DNA of 64,000 nucleotides. Source: an uncultured Arachnia sp. (lineage in GTDB: Bacteria; Actinomycetota; Actinomycetes; Propionibacteriales; Propionibacteriaceae). The notes under the pieces are model-generated. The model saw only the letters and a list, made by a program, of their open reading frames with translations. It was not told where the DNA came from and did no database searches. Position 1 is the stretch's first letter, and every line of letters begins with the position of its first letter. Position numbers and translations under genes: made by a program. This document shows positions 53,253 through 64,000 of the stretch, piece by piece. The stretch covers positions 124,001 through 188,000 of the forward strand of contig CANMNB010000003.1 in NCBI GenBank assembly GCA_947499145.1, written 5' to 3'.

Positions 53253-55295
53253 ATGACCAACCCTCTCCTTGCCCCATCCAGCCTGCCGTTCCAGCTCCCC
53301 GACTATGCCCGCATCAGCGACGACGACTTCCGCGAGGCGATCGAGGTGGGAATGGCCGAGCAGACCGCGGCGCTCAGCGCGATCGCCTCGGACGGATCGG
53401 CACCCACCGTGGACAATGTGCTCTCCGCGTGGGAACACAGCGACGCCACCCTGAAACGCGCGCTGCACGCCTTCTGGGTGGCCAAGTCGGCCGACAGGAA
53501 CGACGCCAGGGACGCCATCGAGCAGGAGTTCGCGCCCCGGCTCGCCTCCCACTCCGACAGGATCCTGCTCGACCCGGACCTCCACTCCCGCCTCCAGGCG
53601 CTGCGCGACGCGGCTGACACCGGTGAGGTCACGCTGGACGAGGAGGACTCCTACAACCTTGACGAACGGCTCCGCGAGTTCCGACGCAACGGCATCACTC
53701 TGGACAACGCCGCCCAGGACCGGCTGCGCGCGATCAACTCCCGGCTGGCGGAGCTGACCACTCGGTTCGAGCAGCTGTTGGTCGCCGGACGCAACGCCGG
53801 CGGAGTCCTCGTGACGGACGAGGACGAGCTCGCCGGACTCTCCGAGGAGGAGAAGGAGCGGCTCAGGTCCGCGGCGGCGCGGGAGGGCCGCGAGGGCTTC
53901 CTCGTCGACCTCGTCAACACCACGGGACAGCCGGTCCTGGACTCCCTCGAACACCGTGGTCTCCGCGAGCGGATCCACCGCGCCTCGGTTGGGAGGGGCA
54001 CGGGCGGCGAGCACGACACCCGGCCGCTCATCATCGAGATCGTTCGCCTGCGCGCCGAGCGCGCTGCACTGCTGGGCTACGAGAACCACGCGGCCTGGGT
54101 GGCCGAGGATGGCTGCGCCCGTTCCTCCGCAGCCGTGGCGGAACTGCTGTCCCGGGTCGCCCCCGGGGCACGGCTCCTGGCTGAACGCGAGGCCGACGAT
54201 CTCCAAGGACTCCTGGAGGAGATGAACCCGTCGGCCCGGTTCGAGCCGTGGGACTGGCAGTTCCTCGCCGCGCGTCTCGCGGCACGCCGGGCTGTGGACC
54301 ACGACGCGCTGCGGCAGTACCTGGAATTCGATCGCGTCCTCGAACGGGGAGTCTTCGCCGCGGCCACGCGCCTCTACGGCATCACCTTCCACGAGCGCCC
54401 CGATCTGGTCGGGTACACGGAGCAGACCAGGACGTTCGAGGTCCGGGAGTCCGACGGCTCCCCCCTCGGGGCCCTCCTGCTCGACGCCTACACCCGGCCC
54501 ACCAAGCAGGGTGGGGCCTGGATGACCAGTCTGGTGGACCAGTCACACCTCCTGGGCGACCGCCCGGTGGTCACCAACACCTGCAACGTGCCGCCGCCGA
54601 CCCCTGGCAGCCCGAGCCTCATGACGTGGGACTCGGTGATCACCCTGTTCCACGAGTTCGGCCACGCCCTGCACGGACTGCTCTCGGACGTGAAGTACCC
54701 GTCCCGCTCCGGGACCAACACCCCGCGGGACTTCGTCGAGTACCCCTCCCAGGTCAACGAGATCTGGGCCTGGCACCCCGAACTCCTCCAGGACTACGCC
54801 CGCCACCACACCACAGGCGAGCCGCTCCCCCAGGACGTCCGCAACCGCCTACTCGCGAGCCGCACGGAGGGAGCCGGCCACGCCACCTTCGAGCTCGTCT
54901 CGGCCATGGTCCTGGACCAGGCTTGGCACGCCGCGTCGGCTGATGAGCTCCCCCAGGCCCCGGAGCAGGTGGAGGGCTTCGAGCGGGTGGCCCTGGAGTC
55001 AGCCGGGCTGTGGTTCACGCTGGTACCTCCCCGCTACCGGTCCACGTACTTCTCCCACATCTTCGCTGGTGGGTACGCCGCCGCCTACTACGCCTACCTC
55101 TGGTCGCAGGTGATGGACGCCGACACCGTCGCCTGGTTCCGGGACAACGGCGACCTCGGTCGTGGCAGCGGCGAGCACTTCCGGCGGCGCCTGCTCGCCA
55201 GGGGTGGATCCGTGGACGCGATGGTTGCCTACCGCGAGTTCCGCGGCGCCGACCCCGACGTCGGCCACCTGCTCGAGCGACTCGGGCTTCACTGA
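53253..55295 (+). CDS. M3 family metallopeptidase (peptidyl-dipeptidase Dcp type)
   Basis: A cytoplasmic zinc peptidase of 680 residues. The zinc site is FHEFGHALHGLLS with the third ligand in the following E-containing segment (FVEYPSQVNEIWAW). The N-terminal 350 residues are the helical channel domain typical of oligopeptidase A/Dcp. It probably clears short peptides. The ATG at 53253 begins the conserved region; the longer frame runs antisense to dusB. Its last 7 bases overlap the convergent monooxygenase-fold gene. Confidence 0.92.
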   Translation: MTNPLLAPSSLPFQLPDYARISDDDFREAIEVGMAEQTAALSAIASDGSAPTVDNVLSAWEHSDATLKRALHAFWVAKSADRNDARDAIEQEFAPRLASHSDRILLDPDLHSRLQALRDAADTGEVTLDEEDSYNLDERLREFRRNGITLDNAAQDRLRAINSRLAELTTRFEQLLVAGRNAGGVLVTDEDELAGLSEEEKERLRSAAAREGREGFLVDLVNTTGQPVLDSLEHRGLRERIHRASVGRGTGGEHDTRPLIIEIVRLRAERAALLGYENHAAWVAEDGCARSSAAVAELLSRVAPGARLLAEREADDLQGLLEEMNPSARFEPWDWQFLAARLAARRAVDHDALRQYLEFDRVLERGVFAAATRLYGITFHERPDLVGYTEQTRTFEVRESDGSPLGALLLDAYTRPTKQGGAWMTSLVDQSHLLGDRPVVTNTCNVPPPTPGSPSLMTWDSVITLFHEFGHALHGLLSDVKYPSRSGTNTPRDFVEYPSQVNEIWAWHPELLQDYARHHTTGEPLPQDVRNRLLASRTEGAGHATFELVSAMVLDQAWHAASADELPQAPEQVEGFERVALESAGLWFTLVPPRYRSTYFSHIFAGGYAAAYYAYLWSQVMDADTVAWFRDNGDLGRGSGEHFRRRLLARGGSVDAMVAYREFRGADPDVGHLLERLGLH

Positions 55296-55621
55296 CCCCG
55301 CGGGACGTTGCTGCCCAGTTCCTCGGGCGGGAGGTAGGCCGAAGGTTCGTCGATGGCCCGGCTGAGGAGCGGGGTCAGCAGCATCTTGGCCTCGTAGCCC
55401 TGGAATGAACGACGGTAGTCCCCGACGGTCCCCCACTCGGAGATGATCGCCCAGAGTTCAGGCTCATCGAGGTTCTGGACGAGACGCGCGTCGACGCATC
55501 CCCGGCAGGAGCGCCAGAACGCGACGACCTGCTCGGCCTCGGCGACGAAGGCCTGGCCCCCGGATCTGAACCGGGAGATCGCGAGCATCGTGTGGCTGGC
55601 TCCTTGGTCGGTTTGACTCAC
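55289..55621 (-). CDS. antibiotic biosynthesis monooxygenase-fold protein
   Basis: A 110-residue small ferredoxin-like protein of the ABM family (LAISRFRSGGQAFVAEAEQVVAFWRSCRGCVDARLVQN, then YRRSFQGYEAK). Members range from quinol monooxygenases to heme-degrading enzymes; this one lacks a clear diagnostic residue set. The GTG at 55621 has AAGGACGGG upstream; an ATG at 55588 is the alternative. Its promoter region is the Zur box of the divergent znuA gene, so zinc may influence it too; that is inference. Confidence 0.78.
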   Translation of the reverse strand: MSQTDQGASHTMLAISRFRSGGQAFVAEAEQVVAFWRSCRGCVDARLVQNLDEPELWAIISEWGTVGDYRRSFQGYEAKMLLTPLLSRAIDEPSAYLPPEELGSNVPRGQ

Positions 55622-55641
55622 AACCCGTCCTTATTGATAAT
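55613..55641 (+). promoter_or_regulatory. znuA promoter: TTGACT, 17-bp spacer, GATAAT
   Basis: The -35 hexamer TTGACT (55613-55618) and -10 GATAAT (55636-55641) have ideal 17-bp spacing and predict transcription from about the znuA ATG at 55649. No Shine-Dalgarno sequence precedes the ATG, so the message should be leaderless. Confidence 0.72.
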
Positions 55642-55648
55642 GATTCTC
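55636..55648. promoter_or_regulatory. Zur/Fur-type box GATAAT-G-ATTCTC
   Basis: A 6-1-6 imperfect palindrome (five of six pairs) matching the core of Fur/Zur sites. It overlaps the -10 box and ends at the base before the znuA ATG. Since zur is the last gene of the operon, zinc-dependent autorepression is the likely control. Confidence 0.78.
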
Positions 55649-56569
55649 ATGAACAAGCGTTGTGCCGGTGTGGCCGTACTGACTGCGAGCATATTCCTTT
55701 CGGCGTGCGGCGGCTCGACGCCGGCGGAGGGGGACGGCGTCCGTGTGGCCGCCGCCTTCTACCCGCTCCAGTACGCTGCCGAGGTCGTCGGCGGCGACCT
55801 CGTGGCGGTCGACAACCTCACCACACCCGGCGCCGAGGCACACGACCTGGAGCTCTCGCCACGACGGATCGCCGAACTGGCGGAAGCGGACCTGGTGATC
55901 CACCTGACGGGGTTCCAGCCTGCCGTGGACGACGCGATCGCACAGTCGGGCCCCGAACGTGTGATCGATGCCGCCCACTTGGCGATGCGGGAACCCGAGA
56001 CGGATCACGAGGATGAGGACCACGAGGACGAGGAGCACGCGCACGGCAACGCCGACCCACACTTCTGGCTCGACCCCACCCTCATGGTGACCCTGATGGA
56101 CGACATCTCGGCCGAGCTGCAGGAGATTCTGCCGGAGGACGCCGAGCAGATCCGGGCCAACGCCGAGCAGGGCAAGGCAGAGATGATGCAACTGGATGAC
56201 GAGTTCTCGGAGGGCCTCGGCCAGTGCCAGCTGGACGACTTCTTCACCACGCACGCCGCCTTCGGCTACCTGGCGGAGCGCTACGGCCTGCGCGAGGTGG
56301 CGCTGGCCGGCATCACCCCCGACGACGAGCCCTCACCGGCGCGGATCGCCGAGGTGCAGGAACAGATCGAGAAGACCGGCGCGACGACCATCTTCTTCGA
56401 GGCACAGACGAGCGACGCCGTCGCAAGCACCATCGCCGACGACCTCGGCCTCGAGACCGCGGTACTGGACCCGGTCCAGGGAGTGACCGACCAGTCACAG
56501 GGCGAGGACTACCCTTCCATCATGAGAGCCAACCTCGAGGCACTGCGGAGCGCGAATGGCTGCGCCTGA
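55649..56569 (+). CDS. znuA: zinc ABC transporter substrate-binding lipoprotein
   Basis: High-affinity zinc-binding protein of 306 residues, anchored by Cys20 after MNKRCAGVAVLTASIFLSAC. It has the cluster A-I fold typical of ZnuA, with an Asp/Glu/His-rich loop (DHEDEDHEDEEHAHG, about residues 115-130) that may hold zinc, followed by the metal-ligand block ADPHFWLDP. The ATG at 55649 is chosen because it fits the signal peptide and the predicted transcription start. First gene of znuA-znuC-znuB-zur. Confidence 0.93.
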   Translation: MNKRCAGVAVLTASIFLSACGGSTPAEGDGVRVAAAFYPLQYAAEVVGGDLVAVDNLTTPGAEAHDLELSPRRIAELAEADLVIHLTGFQPAVDDAIAQSGPERVIDAAHLAMREPETDHEDEDHEDEEHAHGNADPHFWLDPTLMVTLMDDISAELQEILPEDAEQIRANAEQGKAEMMQLDDEFSEGLGQCQLDDFFTTHAAFGYLAERYGLREVALAGITPDDEPSPARIAEVQEQIEKTGATTIFFEAQTSDAVASTIADDLGLETAVLDPVQGVTDQSQGEDYPSIMRANLEALRSANGCA

Positions 56570-57314
56570 CCCCGCCCCGCTCGTCGACGCCCGGGGGCTC
56601 TACGTCTCCCTCGGCGGGCTGCCGATCCTGCGCGACGTGTCCCTGCAGGTGCACCCTGGCGAAGCCGTGGCCATCCTCGGGGGCAACGGGTCCGGCAAGT
56701 CCACGCTGGTACGAGCGGTGATGGGGCTGGTCCCGCATCAGGAGGGCTCCGTCGAGCTCTTCGGCGTGCCGCTCGCCTCGTTCAAGCAGTGGTCGAGGAT
56801 CGGCTACGTCCCGCAGCACTCGGCGCTGACGGTCTCGAACGCCACGGTGCGCGAGATCGTGTCGTCCGGACGCCTCGCGCACCGCGGCCTGTTCGGCCTG
56901 CCCAGCCGGCTTGACCGCGCCCATGTGGAGCGCGCCTTGGCCCTGGTGGAGCTGACCGACCGCGCCTCCTGGCCCTACCACGTGCTCTCCGGTGGGCAGA
57001 AGCAGCGGGCGCTCATCGCCCGCGCCCTGGCGACCGAACCGGAGCTCCTCGTCATGGACGAGCCATTGGCCGGGGTGGACCTGCACAGCCAGGAGGGACT
57101 CGCGTTCCTGCTCACCGGCCTGCGCGAGCAGGGGCTGGGCATGGCGATCGTCCTCCACGAGCAGGGCCCGCTGGCCGGACTGCTGGACCGGACCGTCGCC
57201 CTCTGCGATGGACGCATCGTGGACCACGACTCCGACGGCGCGATCGACTGCACCCCCGCCCGACCCAGGAGCGTCGTGGGCCTCTCCGACCCGCTGGAAG
57301 GGGTGGCCGGATGA
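56556..57314 (+). CDS. znuC: zinc ABC transporter ATPase
   Basis: The 252-residue ATPase of the zinc importer, with Walker A GGNGSGKST (residues 42-50), signature LSGGQKQR and Walker B LLVMDEPLAG. Its ATG lies 14 bp inside the end of znuA, and its TGA overlaps the start of the permease gene (57311), so all three are tightly coupled. Confidence 0.93.
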   Translation: MAAPDPAPLVDARGLYVSLGGLPILRDVSLQVHPGEAVAILGGNGSGKSTLVRAVMGLVPHQEGSVELFGVPLASFKQWSRIGYVPQHSALTVSNATVREIVSSGRLAHRGLFGLPSRLDRAHVERALALVELTDRASWPYHVLSGGQKQRALIARALATEPELLVMDEPLAGVDLHSQEGLAFLLTGLREQGLGMAIVLHEQGPLAGLLDRTVALCDGRIVDHDSDGAIDCTPARPRSVVGLSDPLEGVAG

Positions 57315-58297
57315 TCGAGATCCTGCAGCTGGAATTCATGCAGCGCGCGCTCATCGCGGCCGCCATGAGCGGTGTGATCGCCCCGGCCATCGGGATGTAC
57401 ATCGTCCAGCGCCGCCTGAGCCTGCTCGGTGACGGCCTCGGCCACGTCGCCATCATGGGGGTGGGACTCGCCCTCCTCACCGGTACCGCACCCCTGCCGG
57501 TCGCGGTGATCACCACGATCGTCGGAGCCGTCGTCGTCGAGCTGCTCCGCCAGCACGGCAAGACGAGCGGCGACCTCGGGCTGGCCGTGCTCTTCTACGG
57601 CGGCATCGCCGCCGGGGTCATGATGGCCGGGATCGCCGGTCAGGGCGCGGCCGGGCTGGCCGCCTTCCTGTTCGGGGCCCTCACCTCGGTGTCCGCCTCG
57701 GACCTGGTTCTCATCGCGATCCTCGCCGTGATCGTCCTGGTCCTCACGATCGGGCTGTCCCCCCGACTGTTCGCCATCTGCGCGGACGAGGACTACGCCC
57801 AGGTGCTGGGGATCCGGGTGAAGTGGCTCAACCTGCTCATCGTGGTCCTCGCGGCCGTCGCGGTGACGGTGTCCATGCGGACGGTGGGCCTGCTGCTGAT
57901 CAGTGCACTCATGGTCATCCCGGTGGCCACGGCCCAGAACCTGTTCGTGGGGTTCAAGGCCACCTTCTTTGGCGCCATGGGCATCGGCGTCGTCGCCGCC
58001 CTCACGGGGACCGTCGGCTCGTTCTACCTCGACTCGGCCACGGGCGCCACCATCGTGGTGACCGCCATCCTGCTGCTGGGCGTCTCCTGGCTGCTGGCCG
58101 GCCCCCTGGACCGGCGGCGCAACTTCATTCCCTACATCGAGGACCACGCGACCCACCAGCACATGGTCGCGGAGAACCACGACGACACCTACGCCCACTC
58201 CGGGCACGTCCAGGTGGTCCAGCACGGGGACCACATCGACTACATCCACGACGGACACCGGCACGCCAAGCACGGGGACCACTATGACGAGCACTGA
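57311..58297 (+). CDS. znuB: zinc ABC transporter permease with a histidine-rich C-terminal tail
   Basis: A 328-residue permease with about eight hydrophobic helices of the ZnuB/MntB family (DGLGHVAIMGVGLALL, SARTVGLLLISALMVIP-like blocks) in residues 1-268. The last 55 residues form a soluble tail with about 13 histidines (HATHQHM, HSGHVQVVQHGDHIDYIHDGHRHAKHGDHYDEH in pieces). That tail matches a small His-rich protein that is usually encoded separately in Actinobacteria. It may gather zinc at the membrane; side and role are inference. The gene overlaps zur by 14 bp. Confidence 0.9.
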   Translation: MIEILQLEFMQRALIAAAMSGVIAPAIGMYIVQRRLSLLGDGLGHVAIMGVGLALLTGTAPLPVAVITTIVGAVVVELLRQHGKTSGDLGLAVLFYGGIAAGVMMAGIAGQGAAGLAAFLFGALTSVSASDLVLIAILAVIVLVLTIGLSPRLFAICADEDYAQVLGIRVKWLNLLIVVLAAVAVTVSMRTVGLLLISALMVIPVATAQNLFVGFKATFFGAMGIGVVAALTGTVGSFYLDSATGATIVVTAILLLGVSWLLAGPLDRRRNFIPYIEDHATHQHMVAENHDDTYAHSGHVQVVQHGDHIDYIHDGHRHAKHGDHYDEH

Positions 58298-58688
58298 GAA
58301 GTCGCCATCGCCACCACGCAACACGTGGCAGCGGGCGGCGGTGCGTGACCTGCTGGCCGACGCGAGCGGCTTCCGGAGCGCCGGTCAGCTCCACGACGAA
58401 CTCCGAGCGCGTGGCACGCGAGTCGCTCTGGCGACGGTCTACCGGACGCTCCAGGCCATGGCCGACGCCGGGGAGGTGGACACCCTGCGCACCGCCGAGG
58501 GCGAGGCGACCTACCGGTGCTGCACGCCTCGCCACCACCACCACCTCGTCTGCCGCCGCTGCGGAGCAGCCGTGGAAATCGCCGCCGATTCGGTGGAACG
58601 TTGGGCCGGGGACGTGGCGGCACAGCACGGCTACACCGACGTGGGACACGAACTCGAGGTCATCGGACTGTGCCCCGACTGCTCCTGA
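58284..58688 (+). CDS. zur: Fur-family zinc uptake regulator
   Basis: A 134-residue Fur-family repressor, assigned as Zur by its place at the end of the zinc operon. The DNA-binding helix region is at about residues 15-60 (ATVYRTLQAM), the HHHHLVCRRCG block provides metal ligands, and CPDC at the end completes the structural zinc site. With zinc it should bind the box upstream of znuA. The ATG is 14 bp within znuB. It ends 4 bp from the convergent recO end. Confidence 0.93.
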   Translation: MTSTEKSPSPPRNTWQRAAVRDLLADASGFRSAGQLHDELRARGTRVALATVYRTLQAMADAGEVDTLRTAEGEATYRCCTPRHHHHLVCRRCGAAVEIAADSVERWAGDVAAQHGYTDVGHELEVIGLCPDCS

Positions 58689-58692
58689 CGGC

Positions 58693-59418
58693 TCAGCGCT
58701 CCAGGAAGGCCAGGGACCGCAGACCCCGGTCCATGTGCCAGGCCGCGTAGGCCACCACGATGCCGTGGGCGCGTCGTCCCACGTCCCCACCACCGGCCGC
58801 CACGGTTGGCCAGTCGCCCGAGACCAGCGCGGCCAGGTGGCGACCGACCTCGGGTTCCAGACGCACCGCAGACGCGGGCTTGCAGCGTGGGCACACGGCA
58901 CCACCCCCTTGGACCGAGAACCATCCCGGCCCATCCACCACCCCGCACGAGACACAGGCGTCGAGGGTCACGGCCCAGCCCGCGGTCGCCAGGCATCGCA
59001 GGAGGTAGGAGTCAACGACGTCGAGGGGATCGCGTCCGGGTGACCGCAGGGCCAGCAGGGCCCCCAGGAGGAGTCGGTACTGCGGTAGCGCGGGTGCCCC
59101 GTCCTCGCTCACGACGCGCTCGGCCGCCTCGACGATCACCTCGGCGGCGGTGAACAATCGATAGTCCTCGCCCATCAGTCCGGGGTGCAGGGTCTCCACC
59201 TGCGTGACCACTTCGAGCGACCCCCGGCCCTCGGCGAACTGGATGTCGACGTGGCTGAAGGGTTCGAGACGCGAACCGAACTTGCTGCTCGTGCGCCGGA
59301 TCCCCTTGGCGACGGCGCGCACCTTGCCGTGCTGGCGGGTCATGAGGCTCACGATCCGGTCGGCCTCACCGAGCTGGTGGGTCCGCAGCACCACGGCCTC
59401 GTCTCGATAGGTCGGCAC
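58693..59418 (-). CDS. recO: DNA repair protein RecO
   Basis: Helps load RecA at gaps in recombinational repair. The 241-residue protein has the N-terminal OB-fold ([39 protein letters not shown]) and a C-terminal zinc-binding cluster (LDACVSCG and VCPRCK). The GTG at 59418 follows TAGGAT by 6 nt, so the message is probably leaderless. It is divergent from uppS across 48 bp. Confidence 0.93.
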   Translation of the reverse strand: MPTYRDEAVVLRTHQLGEADRIVSLMTRQHGKVRAVAKGIRRTSSKFGSRLEPFSHVDIQFAEGRGSLEVVTQVETLHPGLMGEDYRLFTAAEVIVEAAERVVSEDGAPALPQYRLLLGALLALRSPGRDPLDVVDSYLLRCLATAGWAVTLDACVSCGVVDGPGWFSVQGGGAVCPRCKPASAVRLEPEVGRHLAALVSGDWPTVAAGGGDVGRRAHGIVVAYAAWHMDRGLRSLAFLER

Positions 59419-59424
59419 GGCGCC

Positions 59425-59460
59425 ATCCTACGCGGGGCCGAGCGACACCGGCGCTACGAT
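59425..59460. promoter_or_regulatory. divergent leaderless promoters of recO and uppS
   Basis: TAGGAT on the minus strand (59430-59425) is 6 nt before the recO GTG at 59418; TACGAT on the plus strand (59455-59460) is 6 nt before the uppS GTG at 59467. Neither gene has a Shine-Dalgarno sequence. The two -10 boxes are only 24 bp apart, so opposing polymerases would compete. Confidence 0.6.
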
Positions 59461-59466
59461 GCCGAC

Positions 59467-60225
59467 GTGCCCCCTCTCCCGCCACCACCGCATCCCAGCG
59501 GCGCCACGCCGCCGGTCATCGATCGCGATCGACTGCCCCGGCACGTCGCGATCGTCATGGACGGCAACGGCCGCTGGGCCAAGCAGCGGGGCCTGAAGCG
59601 CACCGAGGGTCATGCCCGTGGCGAGGCCTCCCTCCTCGAGGTCATCCATGGAGCCCTCGAGCTGGGCATCCCCTACCTCTCGGCGTACGCCTTCTCCACC
59701 GAGAACTGGCGCCGATCCCCCGACGAGGTGCGCTGGCTCATGGGCTTCAACCGCGACGTCATCCACCGGCGACGGGACGAACTCAACGCGCTCGGGGTCC
59801 GGATCCGCTGGGCCGGTCGGCGGCCACGCCTGTGGGGCTCCGTCATCAAGGAACTCGAGTTCGCCGAGGAGATGAGCAGGCGCAACGACCGTCTCACCCT
59901 GCAGTTCTGCGTGAACTACGGGGGACGCGCCGAGATCGTGGACGCCGCCCGCGAGATTGCACGGCTCGCGCGCGCCGGAAAGCTGGACCCCGACCGCCTC
60001 ACGGAGGAACGCTTCGCCAAGTTCCTCGACGAACCCGACATCCCCGACGTCGACCTGTTCCTGCGCAGCTCCGGCGAGCAGCGCACCTCCAACTTTCTGC
60101 TGTGGCAGTCCGCGTACGCCGAGTTCCTCTTTCTGGACCGGCTGTGGCCGGACTTCGACCGTCTCGACCTGTGGGCCGCCGTCGAGCAGTACGCGACCCG
60201 GGAGCGGCGCTTCGGTTCCGCCTGA
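59467..60225 (+). CDS. uppS: polyprenyl (undecaprenyl/decaprenyl) diphosphate synthase
   Basis: A cis-prenyltransferase making the lipid carrier for peptidoglycan. The 252-residue protein carries [17 protein letters not shown], the substrate-binding [11 protein letters not shown] and the C-terminal [24 protein letters not shown]. The proline-rich start [12 protein letters not shown] is set by the GTG at 59467, 6 nt after TACGAT; the longer frame is antisense to recO. Product chain length cannot be told from sequence. Confidence 0.93.
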   Translation: MPPLPPPPHPSGATPPVIDRDRLPRHVAIVMDGNGRWAKQRGLKRTEGHARGEASLLEVIHGALELGIPYLSAYAFSTENWRRSPDEVRWLMGFNRDVIHRRRDELNALGVRIRWAGRRPRLWGSVIKELEFAEEMSRRNDRLTLQFCVNYGGRAEIVDAAREIARLARAGKLDPDRLTEERFAKFLDEPDIPDVDLFLRSSGEQRTSNFLLWQSAYAEFLFLDRLWPDFDRLDLWAAVEQYATRERRFGSA

Positions 60226-60244
60226 ACACCTGCGAGGAGTCACC

Positions 60245-60796
60245 ATGCTGCCTGCCCAACCCGACCGACTCGAGCACCCGCCGGCAGCCCTGCGCGCCTG
60301 GCGTGACACTGACGCACGACTCATTGCCTTGGTCGCGAGTGACCCGCTCATCCCCCTCATCACCTCCGTGCCGACCAGCGGCCAGCCGTCCGACATTGCC
60401 TCCTACCTCGAGCGGCAGCGCTCCCGGAGTGCCTCGGGCCAGGGGTACTCCTTCGCCATCGCGGACGTCCACACGGACGAGGCGGTGGGCAACATCGGTC
60501 TCTGGACCCGGGACCTCGACCGGGGCCGGGCGTCGATCGGCTACTGGATCGCCGCCCCACACCGGCACCACGGATACGCCGCTGCTGCGCTGCAGGCCTT
60601 GACGAGGTGGGCGGTGACGCTGGGCGACCTGGCCCGTCTGGAGCTGTTCGTCGAGCCGTGGAACGAGGCGTCATGGCGGATCGCCGAGGGCTGCGGCTTC
60701 ATGCGGGAGGGCCTCCTGCGGCGGTGGCAGAAGGTGGGGTCCGAGCGCCGCGACATGTGGGTCTACAGCCTGATCCCCGACCGCGGCGACGACTGA
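60245..60796 (+). CDS. GNAT acetyltransferase (RimJ/RimL-like)
   Basis: A 183-residue Gcn5-related N-acetyltransferase. Acetyl-CoA binding is indicated by IGYWIAAPHRHHGYAAAALQAL and the later block NEASWRIAEGCGFMREG. It is unlike the fabF-side acetyltransferase in detail. GAGGAG precedes the ATG at 60245, only 19 bp after uppS, so it probably shares that transcript. The acceptor is unknown. Confidence 0.83.
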   Translation: MLPAQPDRLEHPPAALRAWRDTDARLIALVASDPLIPLITSVPTSGQPSDIASYLERQRSRSASGQGYSFAIADVHTDEAVGNIGLWTRDLDRGRASIGYWIAAPHRHHGYAAAALQALTRWAVTLGDLARLELFVEPWNEASWRIAEGCGFMREGLLRRWQKVGSERRDMWVYSLIPDRGDD

Positions 60797-60829
60797 GCCC
60801 GGCCACGCGACGACACGTCGTGACCGGGC
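60797..60829. terminator. bidirectional hairpin between the acetyltransferase gene and leuA
   Basis: GCCCGG (60797-60802) pairs with CCGGGC (60824-60829), and the CACG/CGTG-like middle pairs continue the stem with two mismatches. It lies just after the acetyltransferase stop and just before the leuA stop on the other strand. Confidence 0.65.
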
Positions 60830-60841
60830 CCAGGCTGGCCG

Positions 60842-63707
<2,866 letters not shown>

Positions 63708-63711
<4 letters not shown>

Positions 63712-64000
63712 GTGTCTTCCCTCTCGGCTTGGGTATCGTCGGTGGAGTTCTCCGGTGCGTGGCGGACCAGGACGGTACCCACTTGGTGGCGGCGTCCCAC
63801 GGCGCGGTCGGCGACCATCTCGATCCCATCATGGATCACCTGCGAGCCCGGGATGGGGACGACGTCGAGGAGCTTCGCCATGAGTCCCCCCACGGTCTCG
63901 ACGTCCTCGTCATCCCAGTCGCGCTCGAACAGGTCCCCCAGCTCGTCGAGCGGCAGGCGGGCCGACACACGGTACCCCCCATCCGGCAGCGGCTCCACCG
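63708..64000 (-). CDS. CorC/HlyC-domain protein, C-terminal part (5' end outside window)
   Basis: The last 96 residues of a CorC/HlyC-type (CNNM-related) membrane protein, the usual neighbour of era in Actinobacteria. The conserved C-terminal ATP/adenine-type domain is visible as GGYRVSARLPLDELGDLFERDWDDEDVETVGGLMAKLLDVVPIPGS in pieces, followed by a short acidic tail. The frame is open to the right edge. It is coupled to era by a 4-bp overlap. Its membrane and CBS domains would lie beyond the window. Confidence 0.85.

Overview
The window is chromosomal DNA from a high-GC actinobacterium. The gene order resembles the Streptomyces core: fasR-fabD-fabH-acpP-fabF with a DUF3145 gene, DUF3052 beside aceE, a sigma factor beside dnaG and dgt, znu-zur beside uppS/recO, and era followed by leuA. 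The one-chain alpha-beta glycyl-tRNA synthetase and the lack of mycolic-acid genes suggest a Propionibacteriales-type lineage; this assignment is inference. No rRNA, CRISPR array, prophage or transposase gene was seen.

Layout. 1-4.2 kb (minus): pfkA (cut by the left edge), DUF3052 and aceE, linking glycolysis to acetyl-CoA. 4.4-7.9 kb: a three-gene alpha-glucoside-type ABC uptake operon without an ATPase. 7.9-15.6 kb: a PHP-domain hydrolase, the PucR-type regulator fasR, the type II fatty acid synthase genes, a small accessory patch (acetyltransferase plus a frameshifted metallo-beta-lactamase-fold gene), and DUF3145. 15.7-23.6 kb: an S9 peptidase, a moxR-DUF58-VWA-VWA operon, a membrane protein with a kinase-like N-terminus, and a Cof-type HAD phosphatase. 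23.6-26.6 kb: glycyl-tRNA synthetase. 26.7-33 kb: a DeoR regulator and a five-gene operon (RpiB-like isomerase, unknown polytopic membrane protein, HAD-IIA phosphatase, FGGY kinase, AraM-like dehydrogenase) that looks like an undescribed polyol or sugar pathway. 33-41 kb: a radical SAM/SPASM protein, then a DUF885 peptidase gene cut in two by about 4.9 kb carrying a MacB-type ABC cassette, a fructosamine-kinase-like gene, a DUF2200 gene and a regulator fragment. 40.8-46 kb: two tRNAs, divergent trehalose genes otsB/otsA, an orphan DNA methyltransferase and two aldo/keto reductases. 46-53 kb: an unknown protein, an unusual sigma factor, dnaG, dgt, citrate synthase and dusB. 53-64 kb: an M3 peptidase, a monooxygenase-fold protein, the Zur-controlled znuA-znuC-znuB-zur operon, recO and uppS divergent from each other, an acetyltransferase, leuA with an apparent leader-peptide attenuator, era, and the tail of a CorC/HlyC-type gene.

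A recurrent theme is start codons placed 6-8 nt after a TANNNT hexamer with no Shine-Dalgarno sequence. At least fifteen genes here show this, which points to heavy use of leaderless mRNAs and settles several start sites. The main candidates for new biology are the RpiB/FGGY/AraM operon with its unassigned membrane protein, the island that splits the DUF885 gene, and the sigma factor without the usual tryptophan pair.
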